A stretch of DNA of 64,000 nt from Mucilaginibacter lacusdianchii (lineage in GTDB: Bacteria > Bacteroidota > Bacteroidia > Sphingobacteriales > Sphingobacteriaceae), in the NCBI RefSeq assembly GCF_009770985.1, contig NZ_WSRW01000001.1, positions 806,001-870,000 of the forward strand, given 5' to 3'. This document shows positions 1-8,392 of the stretch, in pieces. Within the stretch, counting starts at the first letter, position 1. Each line of letters begins with the position of its first letter. Position numbers and translations under genes: made by a program. The notes under the pieces were generated by a model that made no database searches, had not been told where the DNA came from, and worked only from the letters and a program-made list of their open reading frames with translations.

Positions 1-315
1 ATATTCCTGATCAACCGGTGCCATAATGGATGTTGCACCTTGCTCTAATGCTCGTTCGTAAGCGGCATCACAATCGGCCACATATATAAATAAGCCGGCG
101 TTTTGCGGTGGAAAACTATCTGTTGCATCACAATACATCATGGTGCTTTCGCCTACTTGCAACTCGGCATGCATAATTTTTTCTTCATCACGCATGGTTT
201 TCATTTTTTCGGTTGCGCCAAAAACGGTTTGCATAAAAGTAAAAAAGCCGGCTGCGTTATTTATAATTAAATAAGGCATCACCTGATTGTAGCCTTCGGG
301 AAAGGTGGTTGACAT
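1..315 (-). CDS. VOC (glyoxalase-fold) family protein, 3' part cut off by window edge
   Basis: The reading frame starts at an ATG at 315 and runs off the window, giving 105 codons. It begins MSTTFPEGYNQVMPYLIINN and continues with a PhnB/glyoxalase-like pattern: an N-terminal PYL-x-INNAAGFFTFMQTVFGA segment, then MHAEL, then GLFIYVADCDAAYERALEQGA. That is the usual first beta-alpha-beta module plus the start of the second in small VOC proteins of about 130-150 residues. The substrate cannot be told from sequence. A second VOC protein lies at 36959-37375. The end of this gene is unseen. Confidence 0.8.
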   Translation of the reverse strand, partial: MSTTFPEGYNQVMPYLIINNAAGFFTFMQTVFGATEKMKTMRDEEKIMHAELQVGESTMMYCDATDSFPPQNAGLFIYVADCDAAYERALEQGATSIMAPVDQEY

Positions 316-839
316 GATGAAGGTGGTTTATTGAGGTTAAGGTAAGGATTTTGGATTTAATTAGTTGGTACTGATGTTGAATTTGTGCTATTAGTTGAAC
401 TTCCTTTGGTGCTATTAAACTTACTTCGTCTGCTCATTGCCGCAGGGGCTAGATACTTTTGTCATAGCCACAAAAGTATCCAAAAAGGCCTAGCTGTTGC
501 GATCACCTCTCCCCCCGCAAGGCCATCGCTGGCCCGGGCGCAACAGCGGGCCGCTGCGCTTTTTTAAAAAATCTAACAAACGTAAAGCACTGTCAGAACA
601 ACTACAAAAAAGAATCGGCATTCAGCTTCTTTCGGTAGCTACTGACTTAAGTATAAGTACTGACCTAAGTAGAAAGAAGGTGCGGCCGAGAGGTTTCTTT
701 TTGGTTACTTTTTCTTTTCCGGTAAAAGAAAAAGTAACATCCACAGGCTGTGGTTCAATTACTTTACGTATCCTAATGAAACACTAAAACAAGTTCAAGC
801 ACTAACAATGAAAATATTCTAACAGAGAGCAACAGAAAA
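316..839. repeat. Palindrome-rich intergenic spacer without a convincing gene
   Basis: This 524-bp spacer lies between the VOC gene and the glycosyltransferase. It holds three inverted repeats: an 11-nt perfect repeat at 452-462/470-480 with a 7-nt loop, a 9-nt repeat at 493-501/539-547, and a 15-nt perfect repeat at 704-718/724-738 with a 5-nt loop. Its GC-rich middle part (490-565) differs from the AT-rich flanks. Short open frames cross it (385-567 and 497-787 plus), but they are low-complexity and read through the palindromes, so I do not call them genes. The layout resembles dispersed intergenic repeats common in Sphingobacteriaceae, but copy number cannot be judged here. Confidence 0.6.
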
Positions 840-1592
840 TTAATCATTCGTTCGCCGATGCTTCAACCAATACCAACCCAAATTAAAAGCAATAACAGCA
901 TGATTAAACACCGTGGGCAGCAAGCCATAATGACGCTTCATGATATCAAACCGCTCCAGCAAACTTTGGCGATGCTTCTTTTTAGACATCCCCCCTACCA
1001 GGTACTTGGCAACATAACGGTTTACATTTACAATTTTGCGGGCCTTTTTAGCAGCCGTAAGTATCCAGTCAATATCGGCACTTAACTGGTATTGGGGATT
1101 ATACGGTTGTACCAGCGAATGGCGGATATAAACAGCTTGGTGGCTGATACTCATGCCATACTTGAAATTGCGCCAGGTAAATTGAGCCGGGGCCTGATGT
1201 CGACGACGACCAAGACTATTGCCTGCATCATCAATCATTTCTGTTTCGCCATAGTAAATATCAGCATCCTCAGCGGTTGAAAAAACATGTGATACGGTGC
1301 CTGGCGCATAGATTTCATCGCCCGAGTTCATGAACAGCACATAGTCGCCGGTAGCTAAGGCCAGTCCCTTGTTCATGGCATCGTAAATACCTTTGTCTTT
1401 TTCGCTGATGAGTTGATCAATATCTGCCTGGTATTGGTACAATACATCCAGGGTACCATCATTCGAAGCACCATCTATTACAATATACTCGATATTGGTG
1501 TAGGTTTGATTGATTACAGACCGTACCGTGCGCTCAATATCACGCACATTATTATACACAATGGTAATGACCGAAAGCTTGGGCTTAAACAC
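840..1592 (-). CDS. Family 2 glycosyltransferase
   Basis: Predicted inverting GT-A sugar transferase of 250 residues, acting in the cytoplasm on surface polysaccharide or glycolipid. After the start, PKLSVITIVYNN is the usual GT2 first strand. It is followed by VINQTYTNIEYIVIDGASNDGT (nucleotide-sugar site) and NSGDE, the DxD-like metal region. The C-terminal third has an HRQSLLERFDIMKRHYG stretch typical of the WcaA/colanic-type branch. The open frame extends upstream to 1673, but I chose the GTG at 1592. It overlaps the stop of the preceding glycosyltransferase, sits 5 nt after an AAGGAGG stretch at 1598-1604, and starts the protein just before the first strand. Shine-Dalgarno use is weak in Bacteroidota, so the start is moderately sure. 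The acceptor is unknown. Confidence 0.85.
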   Translation of the reverse strand: MFKPKLSVITIVYNNVRDIERTVRSVINQTYTNIEYIVIDGASNDGTLDVLYQYQADIDQLISEKDKGIYDAMNKGLALATGDYVLFMNSGDEIYAPGTVSHVFSTAEDADIYYGETEMIDDAGNSLGRRRHQAPAQFTWRNFKYGMSISHQAVYIRHSLVQPYNPQYQLSADIDWILTAAKKARKIVNVNRYVAKYLVGGMSKKKHRQSLLERFDIMKRHYGLLPTVFNHAVIAFNLGWYWLKHRRTND

Positions 1593-2880
1593 TGGCACCT
1601 CCTTGCGTATCGGCACGTTGCAGCAACTGGTTATAAACCTGCACATGTTGCTGCGCAATACGCTGCTCAGCATAATAAGTCATAACCGTTTGGCGGGCCT
1701 CGGCCTGAACCGATGCTTGGTTAGCATGGTTAAGTATCCATTCCATGCCGTCGGTAAAACTTTTGGCCGACTTATATTCGGCCAAGTAACCATTTTGTTC
1801 GTGTTTTACCATATCGGGTATACCCCCTGTAGTAAAAGCGATTACCGGCGTGCCGCACGATAAGCTTTCCATTACGGTGTAAGGTAAATTATCTTCAAGC
1901 GATGGTATCAAAAAGGCATCGGCCGCTGCATAGCAGATGGCCAGTTTTTCATCATTACTGATGGTACCTAAAAAGGTGGTTTTAAATGGAAAGTCGGGCA
2001 CATTCTTGGCATCGCGGTTTCCAAATACCACCAGTTCTACATTGGCAGCATTTACACCCAAACGCTCTTTTAATAACTCTAAACTTTCCATCAGGTAGCT
2101 GGTGCCTTTGTGTAAGTCTTTTCGCGATGGCATAAAGCCGGTCAGGAATATGAATTTATCATCAGGCAAGCCTAATTGCTTTTTAGCAGTTTTTGTATCT
2201 TGAGGTTTAAAAATACCCGTTTCGAGTGTATTAGGTATTTGCTGAACCGGCTTATCTTTCATCAAGCTACTCATCAATACAGAATTCAGCATCCATGAAC
2301 TAGGAGCTACTACCGTAAAATTCAGCTTTTGATAGGCTTCATGCTTTTGCTTCCATATTTGGTGCGAGGCATCCTCGGCGTCCGATTTTTTTAGCAGTGG
2401 GCAGTAACCGCATTGGCGTATATAGTGATCGCAGGTATAACGTACATGGCAGCCGCCGGTAAAGGCATTACTGTCATGAAAAGTCCATACAATCGGCTTG
2501 TTCAGTTGTGCCAGCTCCGCTAGGTGGGCAGGGTTTAAAAAGCTATGATTAACCCAGTGCAAATGAATTACATCGGCAGCCTGCACATCGGGATGATGAA
2601 TTACCGAACGCCCGAACCAAGTAAATGAAAACGGCGTACGTTTCATCGGCTTTAAAAAACGCTTGGCCAGTATGCGTTCCAGTACAATAGTCGCCGCGGC
2701 ATAAGCTTTTTGCAACACCGTAGTATTGAACGTATTTATATCCGGATTTTTACCGAATTTATAGTGCACAATTACTTTTGAATTAATATTTTCGGCAAGC
2801 AACGCTTTATTAAGGCGCAAACAGGCCCGGCCAGCACCGCCGTTGCCATCATAAGTATTTAAATGCACTACTTTTAGCAT
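1585..2880 (-). CDS. Family 4 glycosyltransferase (GT-B fold)
   Basis: Predicted retaining glycosyltransferase of 431 residues. The N-terminal half begins MLKVVHLNTYDGNGGAGRAC, the GT4 donor loop region with a Gly-Gly-Ala-Gly turn, and carries HLHWVNHSFL and VWTFHDSNAFTGG. A cysteine-rich stretch (CHVRYTC, then CGYCP) may bind metal. The C-terminal half has the GT4 signature IPSLEDNLPYTVMESLSCG with the E-x7-E pair, near residue 340. It is translationally coupled to the family 2 enzyme, since the end overlaps its start, so the two probably build the same glycan. A TATTTTTG box lies 4 nt upstream of the ATG. The acceptor and sugar are not inferable. Confidence 0.9.
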   Translation of the reverse strand: MLKVVHLNTYDGNGGAGRACLRLNKALLAENINSKVIVHYKFGKNPDINTFNTTVLQKAYAAATIVLERILAKRFLKPMKRTPFSFTWFGRSVIHHPDVQAADVIHLHWVNHSFLNPAHLAELAQLNKPIVWTFHDSNAFTGGCHVRYTCDHYIRQCGYCPLLKKSDAEDASHQIWKQKHEAYQKLNFTVVAPSSWMLNSVLMSSLMKDKPVQQIPNTLETGIFKPQDTKTAKKQLGLPDDKFIFLTGFMPSRKDLHKGTSYLMESLELLKERLGVNAANVELVVFGNRDAKNVPDFPFKTTFLGTISNDEKLAICYAAADAFLIPSLEDNLPYTVMESLSCGTPVIAFTTGGIPDMVKHEQNGYLAEYKSAKSFTDGMEWILNHANQASVQAEARQTVMTYYAEQRIAQQHVQVYNQLLQRADTQGGASV

Positions 2881-2884
2881 GGTT

Positions 2885-2911
2885 CAAAAATACACTTATC
2901 TATACACACAA
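2885..2911 (-). promoter_or_regulatory. Putative promoter of the glycosyltransferase pair
   Basis: On the minus strand a TTG (2911-2909), a 16-nt spacer and TATTTTTG (2892-2885) match the Bacteroidota -33/-7 pattern TTTG/TAnnTTTG. The box ends only 4 nt before the ATG at 2880, so a transcript from it would have almost no leader. This is pattern recognition only. Confidence 0.35.
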
Positions 2912-2928
2912 TTGATTAAATCCATAAC

Positions 2929-5900
2929 ATGAAAAAACTTTACTTGTTGTTTTTAGCTGCATTAGCTGCCGCCCCAGCACTAAAGGCACAAAGTCAGGAG
3001 GCTTATTTTACGGCCTACCCTACTTTAACACCCGACGGCAACACCGTAATTTTCAGTTACGAAGGCGATTTATGGAAAGCCGATGTCAACAATCCAACCT
3101 CTGTTAGGCTTACCGCCATGCAGGGACAGGAAACCAACCCACGCGTATCGCCCGACGGGCAATGGCTGGCTTTTTCATCCAACCAGTTTGGCAATAACGA
3201 TGTATATGTGATGCCCCTGGCCGGCGGCGACATTAAGCAGCTTACTTACCATGAGGCTAGTGATGAAGTAGATTCATGGAGCTGGGATTCTAAAACCATA
3301 TACTTTACTTCGGGCCGGTATAACATGTTTGGCGCTTATAGTGTAGGCCGCAATGGTGGCACGCCGCTACGCCTGTTCGGCAATTATTTCAACACCATAC
3401 ATGGGGTGGTGCCGCATCCGCAAACCGGCGAACTATTTTTCAGCAATACCTGGGAGAGCTACAATTTTTCGCAACGCAAGCATTACAAAGGCGATTATAA
3501 TCCCGACATTCAATCATACAACCTCAAAACCAAAGCTTACAAGCAATACACCAACTGGATAGGTAAAGATTTTTGGACTACCATAGACAGCAAAGGAAAT
3601 ATTTATTTTGTGTCTGACGAGGCTAACGAAGAGTATAACCTTTACACCTTGGCCAACGGCAAAAAATCAGTATTAACCAGCTTTACATCCTCCATTAAAA
3701 GGCCTTTTGTAAGCGCATCGGGTAACCGCATAGTGTTTGAGAAAGATTACCAGATTTATGTATATGATGTAGCCAGCAAGCAAAGCCGCAAGCTAAACTT
3801 CAACCTGTATCGCAACAACGTATTGCCTAAGGAGCAGGAGTTTGATGTGGCCGGCCGTGTTGAAGCGATGGACGCCTCGGTGGATGGCAAAAAGATAGCC
3901 TTTGTATCACGCGGCGAAATATTTGTGAGCGATATAGAAGGCAAATTTATTCAACGTCTGGAACGGAACAATAGTGAGCGTGTAACTGAAGTAAAATGGT
4001 TACCGGATAATCGGTCGTTGATTTTTAGTCAGACGTTTGGCGGATACGTAAACTGGTATACTATGCCGGCCGATGGCACAGGCAAGCCCAAGCAAATTAC
4101 CAGCGAAAAACGCAGCAACCGCCAGCTCACCGTTAACAAAGCGCATACCCAAGGCGTATATCTGAGCGGTCGTGACGAGGTTCGCATCATCGACCTGAAA
4201 ACTTTAGACAGCAAAACTATTGCAAAGGATGAGCTATGGGGCTTCCAAAACTCACAGCCTTACTTTTCGCCCAATGGCGAGTATGTGGCCTATGCCGCCC
4301 GCCGCAATTTTGAGCTGGATATTTTTGTATATAATGTAAACAACGGTAAAACTACCAATTTGACCAATACAGGTGTTACCGAGTCAGATCCATTCTGGTC
4401 GCCCGATGGCAAATACCTGTATTTTGCTACTTCGCGTACGCAGGCACAATACCCGATGGGATCGGGCAATACCCATATTTACCGCCTGCCGCTGCAAAAA
4501 ACGGATGAAGATTTTAAGCTGAATAAATTCCGCGATTTATTTCAAGAAGAGAAAAAAGATCAGGTTCCTACTAATATTAACAAAAACAAAAAGCCCGAAA
4601 ATGCGCCGAAGCCAACTTCAACCCAACCTGTGCCCAAAGCACCGGCCAGTATTGGTATTGATACCGAGGATGTGATGGACAGGCTGCAACGCATTAGTCC
4701 GGAGTTTGGTCGTCAGGGAAATCCCTATGTTATTCAAAGAGGCACCAAAACTATGGTATACTACGTGTCCGATCAGATGGAGGGCCGCCCCGGTGTTTAC
4801 CGTACCACCATTGAGCCTTTTGAAAATAATAAAACCGAAAAAGTAGCCGGTGCAGATGCGTGGGGCTATAGCATTATTCCCAGCGGCGACCGCTATTATC
4901 TGTTAGCCGGTGGCAACGTATACAAGCTCAGCTTGGACGCAAACAAGGTTGACAAACTTGATCTAGGCTATACCTTTAACCGTAACCTGGACGGTGAATT
5001 TAAACAGGTGTTTGATGAAGCCTGGGCCGATTTGGAAGAAAACTATTACGACCCAAAATTTCATGGCGTAGATTGGGTAAAAGTACACGATCACTATCAA
5101 ACCTTTTTACCCTACGTTACCAGCCGGGCCGACCTGCGCATTATGCTGAACGATATGTTGGGTGAATTAAACTCATCGCACATGGGCTTTAATACTGGTG
5201 GCCCCGAAGAACGCACCAACCTGCGTTACCGCACCATGGAAACCGGTATTGTGTTTGACAATGAGCGCCCATATGTGGTAGCCAAAGTATTAAAGCATAG
5301 CAATGCCGACTACAAAAACGTAGACATACAACCCGGAGACCACTTAAAAGCGGTTAATGGCGTATCTGTAGATGAGAGCAAAGACCGCAACACTTACTTT
5401 ACGCAACCATCGCTGGATGCCGAACTGGAACTAACCTTTGAACGTGCAGGCCGTAATATTGTTGTAAAAATTCACCCGGAAAGCAATGCCGAGTTTAAAG
5501 CTAACTTGTACGACGAATGGGTAGATAACAACCGCACAGTAGTTACCCAAAAAAGCCGCAACCGCATTGCTTACGCACAAATGAAGGACATGGGCGGCGG
5601 CTCGTTAGAGCGCTTTATGCAGGATATGGTGGATGATGCTTATAAAAAAGACGCGCTGATTTTGGATTTGCGCTACAACACCGGCGGCAACGTGCACGAT
5701 GCAGTATTGAACTTTTTAGCGCAACGCCCCTACCTGCAATGGCAATACCGCAACGGCCAACGTACGCAGCAGCCTAACTTTTCGCCGGCAGCTAAGCCTA
5801 TTGTTCTGCTCATCAACGAGCAAAGCTTGAGTGATGCAGAAATGACCGCAGCTGGCTTTAAGCAATTGGGTCTAGGAAAAATCATTGGAACCGAAACTTA

Positions 5901-6114
5901 TCGTTGGATTATTTTTACCAGCGCTAAAGGACTAGTTGATGGATCGAGCGTACGCCTACCGGCATGGGGTTGTTTTACACTGGATGGCAAGGATTTGGAA
6001 AAAGAAGGTGTTAAACCCGACATCTATGTTAAAACCACCTTTGCCGACCGATTGACCGGAAATGACCCACAGTTGGACAAGGCAATCGATGAGATTATGA
6101 AGCAGTTGAAATAG
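2929..6114 (+). CDS. Tricorn-type S41 serine protease, exported
   Basis: Protein of 1061 residues resembling archaeal tricorn protease and its bacterial homologues, which trim peptides. An N-terminal signal peptide (MKKLYLLFLAALAAAP...ALKAQ) predicts export to the periplasm. Residues about 25-540 hold TolB/WD40-like beta-propeller blades with repeated xSPDGxxxxF/Y motifs. A Pro/Lys/Asn linker follows near 550-580, then a second propeller, a PDZ domain near 770-850, and the S41 core. The catalytic set is visible: Ser750-His751 in NSSHMGF, and the likely nucleophile Ser966 in NEQSLSDAEM. The length fits the family. It is transcribed away from the glycosyltransferases and looks monocistronic, ending right against a repeat element. 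Confidence 0.93.
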   Translation: MKKLYLLFLAALAAAPALKAQSQEAYFTAYPTLTPDGNTVIFSYEGDLWKADVNNPTSVRLTAMQGQETNPRVSPDGQWLAFSSNQFGNNDVYVMPLAGGDIKQLTYHEASDEVDSWSWDSKTIYFTSGRYNMFGAYSVGRNGGTPLRLFGNYFNTIHGVVPHPQTGELFFSNTWESYNFSQRKHYKGDYNPDIQSYNLKTKAYKQYTNWIGKDFWTTIDSKGNIYFVSDEANEEYNLYTLANGKKSVLTSFTSSIKRPFVSASGNRIVFEKDYQIYVYDVASKQSRKLNFNLYRNNVLPKEQEFDVAGRVEAMDASVDGKKIAFVSRGEIFVSDIEGKFIQRLERNNSERVTEVKWLPDNRSLIFSQTFGGYVNWYTMPADGTGKPKQITSEKRSNRQLTVNKAHTQGVYLSGRDEVRIIDLKTLDSKTIAKDELWGFQNSQPYFSPNGEYVAYAARRNFELDIFVYNVNNGKTTNLTNTGVTESDPFWSPDGKYLYFATSRTQAQYPMGSGNTHIYRLPLQKTDEDFKLNKFRDLFQEEKKDQVPTNINKNKKPENAPKPTSTQPVPKAPASIGIDTEDVMDRLQRISPEFGRQGNPYVIQRGTKTMVYYVSDQMEGRPGVYRTTIEPFENNKTEKVAGADAWGYSIIPSGDRYYLLAGGNVYKLSLDANKVDKLDLGYTFNRNLDGEFKQVFDEAWADLEENYYDPKFHGVDWVKVHDHYQTFLPYVTSRADLRIMLNDMLGELNSSHMGFNTGGPEERTNLRYRTMETGIVFDNERPYVVAKVLKHSNADYKNVDIQPGDHLKAVNGVSVDESKDRNTYFTQPSLDAELELTFERAGRNIVVKIHPESNAEFKANLYDEWVDNNRTVVTQKSRNRIAYAQMKDMGGGSLERFMQDMVDDAYKKDALILDLRYNTGGNVHDAVLNFLAQRPYLQWQYRNGQRTQQPNFSPAAKPIVLLINEQSLSDAEMTAAGFKQLGLGKIIGTETYRWIIFTSAKGLVDGSSVRLPAWGCFTLDGKDLEKEGVKPDIYVKTTFADRLTGNDPQLDKAIDEIMKQLK

Positions 6115-6260
6115 CCCCTCTTAAACCCTCTCCGGGAGGGAGGGCTTAAATTCACATAAAAATAAAAATGTCATTTCGAGTGCTAACGAGAAATCTTTCA
6201 AATGCGATTGGCTAACTATTTGCTTTCAAAAAGATCTCTCACTATCGTTCGAGATGACAT
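6115..6260. repeat. Composite palindromic intergenic repeat, copy 1
   Basis: Two modules follow the protease stop codon. Module A (about 6115-6149) is a CCCTC...GGGAGGGAGGG hairpin. Module B (6169-6259) is a 91-bp imperfect inverted repeat bounded by TGTCATTTCGAG and CTCGAxxTGACA-type ends, with an unpaired centre. The same two modules occur in the opposite orientation at 56681-56829, where the asymmetry between the two arms is preserved. That argues for one repeat family rather than two unrelated terminators. It may also terminate transcription between the convergent genes. Confidence 0.75.
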
Positions 6261-6290
6261 TCTTTTCATAGTTTCCTTAACTGAGAATAT

Positions 6291-7151
6291 TTATAGGGTG
6301 ATTGGATTCAAAAACAACGTCTCCTTAATCTCTGGAATAATGTTCTTCTCCTTAGCCGTGTCAAACATCAGTTGAATGGCTTTTTTTCCTTCAGCACCTA
6401 AATCGAGAGAGTATTGGTTCACATACAAATCGATATGTTTATACATCACCTCTTCGCTCATTTCCTGCGCATGTGAGCGGATAAATTCCAGACCCGATTT
6501 AGGATTAGCAAAAGCAAACTCAACTGATTTACGCAGTACACGGTTAATTTTGTGCTGTATATCCTCCGGCAAATTACGGTTGGCTACAATCCCACCCAAC
6601 GGTATGGCGCAGCCGGTACGCTTTTCCCAGTAATCGCCTAAATCAATAATCTTTTTCAAGCCTTTATCCTGGTAGGTAAAGCGGTTTTCGTGGATGATCA
6701 AACCTACATCAATTTTATCTTCCAGAATAGAGCTTTCAATTTCGGAAAAAACAATCTCCTGTTTATTTATAGCCTGCGGAAAAGCTAAGCTTAATAAAAA
6801 GTTGGCGGTAGTATATTTGCCGGGTATACCAATTTTTACATTAGCACCGTTGGTTTCCAGCTTCGTGCGCAGCTCATCTTCATTGCCTTTGCAAATCAGC
6901 ATGGGGCCTACACCGAAACCTAAAGCACTACCAGCATCCAGCAGCACGTATTGGTTGGCTACATAGGCAAAGGCATGGTAGCTCAGTTTGGTGATATCCA
7001 GTTCGCCGCGAAAGGCTTTTTGATTAAGGGTTTCCACATCATCGTAAAACACCTCAAATTCCAAACCTTCGGTATCTATTTTATGATGTATCAGCGCGTC
7101 GAATATAAACGTATCATTAGGGCAGGGCGAAAAGCCAAGGGTTAGTTTCAT
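6291..7151 (-). CDS. mqnD: 1,4-dihydroxy-6-naphthoate synthase (futalosine-pathway menaquinone synthesis)
   Basis: Converts cyclic dehypoxanthine futalosine to 1,4-dihydroxy-6-naphthoate in the futalosine route to menaquinone. The fold is that of periplasmic binding proteins, but the enzyme is cytoplasmic. The 286-residue product starts MKLTLGFSPCPNDTFIFDAL, the diagnostic SPCPNDT loop, followed by DDVETLN, KLSYHAFAYV and GFGVGPMLI. The frame is open up to a GTG at 7196 that overlaps the mqnB stop as GTGA. I prefer the ATG at 7151 because the upstream 15 codons are encoded by a heptamer repeat array and the family begins at MKLTLG. The gene is co-transcribed with mqnB. Confidence 0.92.
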   Translation of the reverse strand: MKLTLGFSPCPNDTFIFDALIHHKIDTEGLEFEVFYDDVETLNQKAFRGELDITKLSYHAFAYVANQYVLLDAGSALGFGVGPMLICKGNEDELRTKLETNGANVKIGIPGKYTTANFLLSLAFPQAINKQEIVFSEIESSILEDKIDVGLIIHENRFTYQDKGLKKIIDLGDYWEKRTGCAIPLGGIVANRNLPEDIQHKINRVLRKSVEFAFANPKSGLEFIRSHAQEMSEEVMYKHIDLYVNQYSLDLGAEGKKAIQLMFDTAKEKNIIPEIKETLFLNPITL

Positions 7152-7220
7152 ATCTTGTAGTTGTGGGTTGCCAGTTGTCGGCGCAGTATTACTCACAACT
7201 GAGAACCGATAACTGACAAC
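7152..7220. repeat. Two opposed heptamer arrays at the mqnB-mqnD junction
   Basis: Read on the plus strand, 7152-7179 is four heptamers of the form AGTTGTC/GGTTGCC, and 7193-7220 is four heptamers of the form TGACAAC/TGAGAAC, the reverse complement type. A 13-nt spacer separates them. On the mRNA they can fold on each other with AAC/GTT pairs every 7 nt. The second array also encodes the last residues and stop codon of MqnB. Confidence 0.65.
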
Positions 7221-7903
7221 AGTTTTTCTGCAAAGCTATTCAGATTTTTAATAGCCAACCCTATTTTCCAGGCGTCGCGGTTGCGCTTTTCCACGTAATT
7301 TGACACTGCCCTGATTTGCAGCGATGGTACGCCTGCTTGTGTACAGGCATAAAAAAAGGCTGCACCTTCCATGCTTTCCAACTGCACTGGTAGGCGATCT
7401 ATTAGCTTATCGATATTTTTTTGGTTGCCATGAACCGTGTTTACAGTAACGGCAGTTACCTGCTGTAGAGTGGTTTTTGAATACAATTTTGCTAATTTGG
7501 CAGAGGATTTGAACCGACTTTCGCCAAATCCCATCTTTTCAATGGTTAAGAAGGTCTCGTCATCTTCGGCACCCAACTCGGCAAATGTATCATCGGTTAT
7601 TTCCACTACGTCTCCCAGTTCAATACTGCGGTCAAAACTACCGGCAATGCCCAGGTTAATAGCTAAATCGTAATGATTAATAGCCAAGTGCCTACCTAGG
7701 CTATATCCTGTAGCTACCATACCAACGCCAGTAATTAAACAGGTGATGTTATGAATTTCTGCCTCGTCATTATCTGTTCCCGAATACAAAATCCCCTTGA
7801 TACAATCCTCGGCAGGCGCATGCAATGGCTGGCCGCCAAAGTTAAGCATCTCTAACAAAGGGGCAATCTCGGGCCGGGTGGCGGCTACTACCAATATATT
7901 CAT
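7193..7903 (-). CDS. mqnB: Futalosine hydrolase
   Basis: Nucleosidase that removes hypoxanthine from futalosine, one step before the cyclase of the same pathway. The 236-residue product begins MNILVVAATRPEIAPLLEML, followed by CLITGVGMVATGYSLGRHL, AINLGIAGSFD and the purine-site region VQLESMEGAAFFYAC, all typical of MTAN/MqnB-type nucleosidases. The open frame extends to 8131, but the extra N-terminal segment is Cys- and aromatic-rich, lacks family similarity, and overlaps the divergent queD. I therefore set the start at the ATG at 7903. It is followed by mqnD on the same strand. MqnA and MqnC are not in the window. Confidence 0.92.
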   Translation of the reverse strand: MNILVVAATRPEIAPLLEMLNFGGQPLHAPAEDCIKGILYSGTDNDEAEIHNITCLITGVGMVATGYSLGRHLAINHYDLAINLGIAGSFDRSIELGDVVEITDDTFAELGAEDDETFLTIEKMGFGESRFKSSAKLAKLYSKTTLQQVTAVTVNTVHGNQKNIDKLIDRLPVQLESMEGAAFFYACTQAGVPSLQIRAVSNYVEKRNRDAWKIGLAIKNLNSFAEKLLSVIGSQL

Positions 7904-7941
7904 AGCAACTAAGATAAAACAACTCACCTGTTTTTGTTTTG

Positions 7942-7949
7942 TATATTTG
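7942..7949 (+). promoter_or_regulatory. Putative -7 box for queD-folE
   Basis: TATATTTG matches the Bacteroidota -7 consensus TAnnTTTG and ends 14 nt before the queD ATG at 7964. No clear TTTG lies at the expected -33 distance, so support is partial. Confidence 0.35.
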
Positions 7950-7963
7950 CACCAATATTTGTT

Positions 7964-8383
7964 ATGATGATACATATTACGCGCAAAGAACATTTTAACG
8001 CCGCACACCGGATGTACCGCGAAGAATGGAGCGCAGAAAAAAACCAAGAAGTATTTGGCAAATGTGCTAACCCCAACTGGCATGGCCACAACTATAATCT
8101 GTTTGTAACAGTAAAAGGCGAAATTACCCACGCTACCGGCTATTTGATTGACTTAAAAGAGCTTAAAGAAATCATTAATAAGTATGTGATAGATAAGCTT
8201 GACCACATGAACCTGAACAAGGATGTGGATTTTATGCAGGGGAAAATGGCATCAACCGAAATACTTTGCATCGAAATTTTCAACCAGTTAAAAGGCCCTA
8301 TCGAAGCTTATGAAGGTGTATTTTTACACTCAGTAAAGCTTTTTGAAACCGAAAACAATAGTGCCGAATACTTTGGCAATTAA
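7964..8383 (+). CDS. queD: 6-carboxytetrahydropterin synthase / 6-pyruvoyltetrahydropterin synthase family
   Basis: Makes 6-carboxy-5,6,7,8-tetrahydropterin from dihydroneopterin triphosphate, the second step to queuosine and 7-deazaguanine compounds. The product is 139 residues from the first of two adjacent ATGs (the second is at 7967). Zinc ligands are visible in HFNAAHR near the N terminus and in the HGHNY motif, with the catalytic Cys in GKCANPNWHGHNY. LDHMNLN is the usual second active-site segment, and a STEIL...IF helix follows. It lies 9 nt upstream of folE, whose product feeds it, so the pair supplies the pterin branch. I discarded an extension back to 7934 because it is a short hydrophobic frame without family similarity. 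Confidence 0.93.
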   Translation: MMIHITRKEHFNAAHRMYREEWSAEKNQEVFGKCANPNWHGHNYNLFVTVKGEITHATGYLIDLKELKEIINKYVIDKLDHMNLNKDVDFMQGKMASTEILCIEIFNQLKGPIEAYEGVFLHSVKLFETENNSAEYFGN

Positions 8384-8392
8384 TCCGAAATC

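Noticed and set aside
385..787. Short plus-strand open frames in the first spacer
   Set aside because: They read through perfect palindromes and low-complexity sequence, and have no start context or known domain.
7904..7963. preQ1 riboswitch before queD
   Set aside because: Only 60 bp separate the divergent starts and no preQ1 aptamer-like hairpin/pseudoknot pattern was seen.
7904..8131. N-terminal extension of MqnB
   Set aside because: It overlaps the divergent queD gene and has no family similarity; the ATG at 7903 gives the normal N terminus.
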